Source of the DNA: an uncultured Bacilli bacterium | Lineage (GTDB): Bacteria; Bacillota_I; Bacilli_A; RF39; UBA660 | Direction of reading: 5' to 3' | NCBI GenBank assembly: GCA_947623845.1 | Contig: CANQHM010000053.1 | Location: forward strand, 1 to 7,234 | Length of the DNA stretch: 7,234 nucleotides | Shown: in pieces, positions 4,863 through 7,234 of the stretch | Layout: each line of letters starts with the position of its first letter | How positions within the stretch are numbered: the stretch's first letter is position 1 | Notes under the pieces: model-generated | What the model was told of the DNA's origin: nothing | What the model saw: the letters and a program-made list of their open reading frames with translations, nothing else | The model's database searches: none | Position numbers and translations under genes: made by a program

Positions 4863-6839
4863 ATGAATGAAGAGCAAAAAAATATAATTAATACGATTAA
4901 GTTATTAGGTGTTGATATGATTAGTAATGCTAAGAGTGGGCACCCAGGTATTGTTTTAGGAGCAGCTCCTATTATGTATACGTTATATGCTAATCATTTA
5001 AAATTTGATACTACTAATCCTAATTGGATAAATCGAGATCGTTTTGTGTTATCAGCAGGGCATGGTTCTGCTTTGTTATATGCTACTTTATATGCAGCGG
5101 GGTTTGGTATTGATATTGAAGATATTTATGCTTTTAGAAGTCTTAATTCTAAAACACCTGGACACCCAGAGTATGGTGTAACCCCAGGTGTTGATATGTC
5201 GACTGGTCCATTAGGCCAAGGTCTTGCAACTGCTGTAGGTATGGCCATGGCCGAAAAATATTTAAGTGCTTTAGTTTCTAAAGAAATAAAGAAACAAAAA
5301 TTAATTGATTATTATACCTATGTTTTATGTGGCGATGGTGATTTAATGGAAGGTATTTCCTATGAAGCGGCATCTCTAGCAGGTTTATTTGGTTTAGGAA
5401 AGTTAATTGTTTTATATGACTCTAATAATATTACCTTAGATTCTACCAAACAAAAAACGACGCGGGAAGATATTATTAAAAGATTTACCTCTATTGGTTG
5501 GGACGTTGATTACGTTAAAAATGGAGAAGACGTCACCGCGATTGATAAAGCTATAAATAGAGCGAAAAGAAACCTTAATCGGCCGACTTTAATTGAAGTA
5601 AGAACAGTTATTGGGCGGGGTTCTTATAATGAAGGTACTAATATCGTTCATGGTAGTCCACTATCTAAAGATGATGTTGAAAACTTAAGACGTAATATGA
5701 AAATGGATACTAAACCGATGGAAGTGTTAGATGAAGATATTGATAAATTTCGGAATATTATTAATAAACGTTTAAAGAAAAAGAATGCTTTATGGTATGA
5801 ATATTTTGAAGAAGTTAAAAAGACCAATACCATTGATATTCAAAAACTAGTTTCTTTCTTTACGGAAGGTATGATTTCTTTAAACTTTAATGCCGAAAAC
5901 TTTAAAATCGCTGATAATTATCATGAAGAATTACGGGAATCTAATTCGAAGATTATGAATATTATCGCGGATCGGACACCGTTTTTCTTAGGTGGTAGTG
6001 CCGATTTAGGTTCATCTTGTAAAACGAATCTTATTAAAGAAAGTGATTTTTCCAAAAATAATCCTTTAGGAAGAAATATTTATTATGGAGTTCGGGAACA
6101 TGCGATGGCAGCGATTACGTCAGGACTTGCAATGAGTGGTTTAAGACCTTTTTGTAGTACTTTCCTAGCATTTGCGGATTACCAAAAACCCGCCATTCGC
6201 CTTGCGGCTTTAATGAATTTACCAGTAATTTATATCTATACCCATGATTCCATCGGGATAGGGGAAGATGGACCAACCCATCAACCCGTTGAACAATTAC
6301 TAATGTTACGTAGTATACCTAATTTAGATGTCTATCGTCCGGCCGATATTAACGAAGTAATTGGGTGTTGGGAAACGATAATGAGTAAGAGAAGTCCTAG
6401 TGCTTTAGTAATTTCCCGAAGTGATTTACCAATCATTGCTGGTACTAATGGATCAAAAATCGCTTTCGGTGGTTATGTTATTGGGGAGTCCACCCCTTGT
6501 GATGGGGTAATCATCTCTTCGGGTAGTGAATTATCTTTAGCCGCTAAAGTCGTTGAAGACTTAAGAATTCGAGGTAAAAATATCCGTCTAGTTAGCATGC
6601 CATCTATTTCGTTATTTAAACAACAAGATAAAGTATACCAAGATAGTGTTTTACCACCTAATGTTAAAATCGCGGTTATTGAAGCATCCCATCCATCTTC
6701 TTGGACTTCGTTTACTGATGAAGAAAATATCGTTGGAGTAAATACCTTTGGTTTAAGTGGCCATAAAGAAGAAGTCTTAACCCATTTTGGTTTTGCATTC
6801 CAACCTTTACTAGAAAAAATGTTAGAAATATTTAAATAA
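4863..6839 (+). CDS. tkt: Transketolase
   Basis: Thiamine-diphosphate enzyme of the non-oxidative pentose phosphate pathway. It moves two-carbon ketol units between xylulose 5-phosphate and ribose 5-phosphate or erythrose 4-phosphate in the cytoplasm. The length of 658 aa is normal (E. coli 663). The N-terminal TPP domain has SGHPG at 25-29, AGHGSA at 65-70, GPLGQG at 115-120, the metal/diphosphate motif GDGDLMEG at 157-164 with Asn188, and HGSPLS at 263-268. The pyrimidine domain has GSADLGSS at 378-385, catalytic Glu412 in YGVREHAM, and HDSIGIGEDGPTHQP at 461-475. The C-terminal domain begins near 530 (SSGSE at 552-556). The frame opens at a TTG (4854), but the ATG at 4863 is chosen because AGTAGGGAG (4845-4853) lies nine bases before it and would abut the TTG. 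A sirA-like gene follows after 54 bases with no hairpin terminator between them, so co-transcription is likely. Confidence 0.97.
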   Translation: MNEEQKNIINTIKLLGVDMISNAKSGHPGIVLGAAPIMYTLYANHLKFDTTNPNWINRDRFVLSAGHGSALLYATLYAAGFGIDIEDIYAFRSLNSKTPGHPEYGVTPGVDMSTGPLGQGLATAVGMAMAEKYLSALVSKEIKKQKLIDYYTYVLCGDGDLMEGISYEAASLAGLFGLGKLIVLYDSNNITLDSTKQKTTREDIIKRFTSIGWDVDYVKNGEDVTAIDKAINRAKRNLNRPTLIEVRTVIGRGSYNEGTNIVHGSPLSKDDVENLRRNMKMDTKPMEVLDEDIDKFRNIINKRLKKKNALWYEYFEEVKKTNTIDIQKLVSFFTEGMISLNFNAENFKIADNYHEELRESNSKIMNIIADRTPFFLGGSADLGSSCKTNLIKESDFSKNNPLGRNIYYGVREHAMAAITSGLAMSGLRPFCSTFLAFADYQKPAIRLAALMNLPVIYIYTHDSIGIGEDGPTHQPVEQLLMLRSIPNLDVYRPADINEVIGCWETIMSKRSPSALVISRSDLPIIAGTNGSKIAFGGYVIGESTPCDGVIISSGSELSLAAKVVEDLRIRGKNIRLVSMPSISLFKQQDKVYQDSVLPPNVKIAVIEASHPSSWTSFTDEENIVGVNTFGLSGHKEEVLTHFGFAFQPLLEKMLEIFK

Positions 6840-6893
6840 TCGACAAATTTTTTGCACCTCTTATGTTAATCTTTAACTTAAGGAGTTGAGCAT

Positions 6894-7234
6894 ATGCGAA
6901 AATTTTATATTTTTAATATTAATAAAGAATTTGCAATTCTTACCAAAGAATTACCTTATAATCTTTATAAAACTTTAGAAGAATTATATTATTTAAAAAA
7001 ACAAGATTATAATTTGGGTGTTGCTATATTTGAAAAAGTGGCGATACCTATAGATAAAAAATTACTTAATATTACATTATTTAACGATTATAAAAATAAT
7101 CAATATTATACTAAGTTTAACAATATTCATATGATTAATAACTATTATAGTAATGAGAAGACTAAATTAGCAGTGAATAAAGCTTTCTTAACTTTAGAAA
7201 CCACCATTATTCATCCCTCTTTTTTAAAAGAACT
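6894..7234 (+). CDS. sirA: SirA-like protein (inhibitor of DnaA-dependent replication), 3'-truncated by window end
   Basis: The first 113 residues are in the window and no stop is reached. It starts at an ATG with TAAGGAG eight bases upstream. In Bacillus, SirA binds domain I of DnaA and blocks new rounds of chromosome replication on commitment to sporulation. The N-terminus MRKFYIFNINKEFA resembles the Bacillus start (Y-x-Y-x-IKEEFA). A central IPI-x-K/R-L segment (51-57) and the C-terminal HPSFL (107-111) also fit the family as I remember it. The gene lies directly after tkt, as sirA (yneE) does in Bacillus, and this synteny carries much of the weight. A weak possible promoter (TCGACA 6840-6845, TATGTT 6862-6867) lies in the gap, but read-through from tkt seems more likely. 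Nothing in the window shows whether this organism sporulates, so the signal controlling the gene is unknown. Confidence 0.68.
   Translation, partial: MRKFYIFNINKEFAILTKELPYNLYKTLEELYYLKKQDYNLGVAIFEKVAIPIDKKLLNITLFNDYKNNQYYTKFNNIHMINNYYSNEKTKLAVNKAFLTLETTIIHPSFLKE

Noticed and set aside
5648..5833. Antisense open frame inside tkt
   Set aside because: Entirely within the conserved transketolase gene; composition is that of a reverse-strand shadow.

Overview
The window is AT-rich DNA from a low-GC Bacillota (Bacilli-type) bacterium. Trp is read from TGG, every complete gene ends in TAA, and the full-length proteins need the standard stop set, so this is not a TGA=Trp mycoplasma. Gene order on the right (lexA, a small divergent SOS-type membrane gene, tkt, then a sirA-like gene) matches the Bacillus subtilis lexA-yneA-yneB-ynzC-tkt-sirA neighbourhood, with yneB and ynzC absent. 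The large surface protein on the left resembles a family I recall from uncultured gut Bacilli/RF39-like genomes. That placement is inference, not a database result.

Layout. 7-396 (+) is a small heat shock protein. It converges on an XRE/Cro-type regulator (413-664, -), and an 18-bp-arm palindrome spanning both stop codons lies between them. The 665-817 gap is a divergent control region: inverted repeats cover the regulator's promoter, and a run of ten G sits inside the promoter of the rightward gene. That gene (818-2437, +) encodes a 539-aa membrane-anchored, Cys-containing exported protein with a C-terminal half resembling FGE/C-type-lectin-fold proteins. Two structured inverted repeats follow it (2447-2534). 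Next are the GTPase gene obgE (2612-3883, +), a bidirectional terminator, lexA (3923-4543, -), a two-way SOS control region (4544-4659), a 48-aa membrane peptide gene (4660-4806, +), tkt (4863-6839, +) and a 5' fragment of a sirA-like gene (6894 to the window end, +). No gene-free stretch exceeds 300 bases.

How it fits together. The right part reads as a damage-response and cell-cycle module: LexA, a LexA-box promoter driving a tiny single-pass protein in the position of the division inhibitor YneA, and a relative of the DnaA inhibitor SirA behind transketolase. The left part reads as a switchable surface-antigen or adhesin locus: a G tract between -35 and -10 elements is a classic contingency-locus design, and a small repressor-like protein is divergently transcribed beside it. 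The two most notable points are the poly-G phase-variable promoter and the minimal 48-aa SOS membrane peptide.
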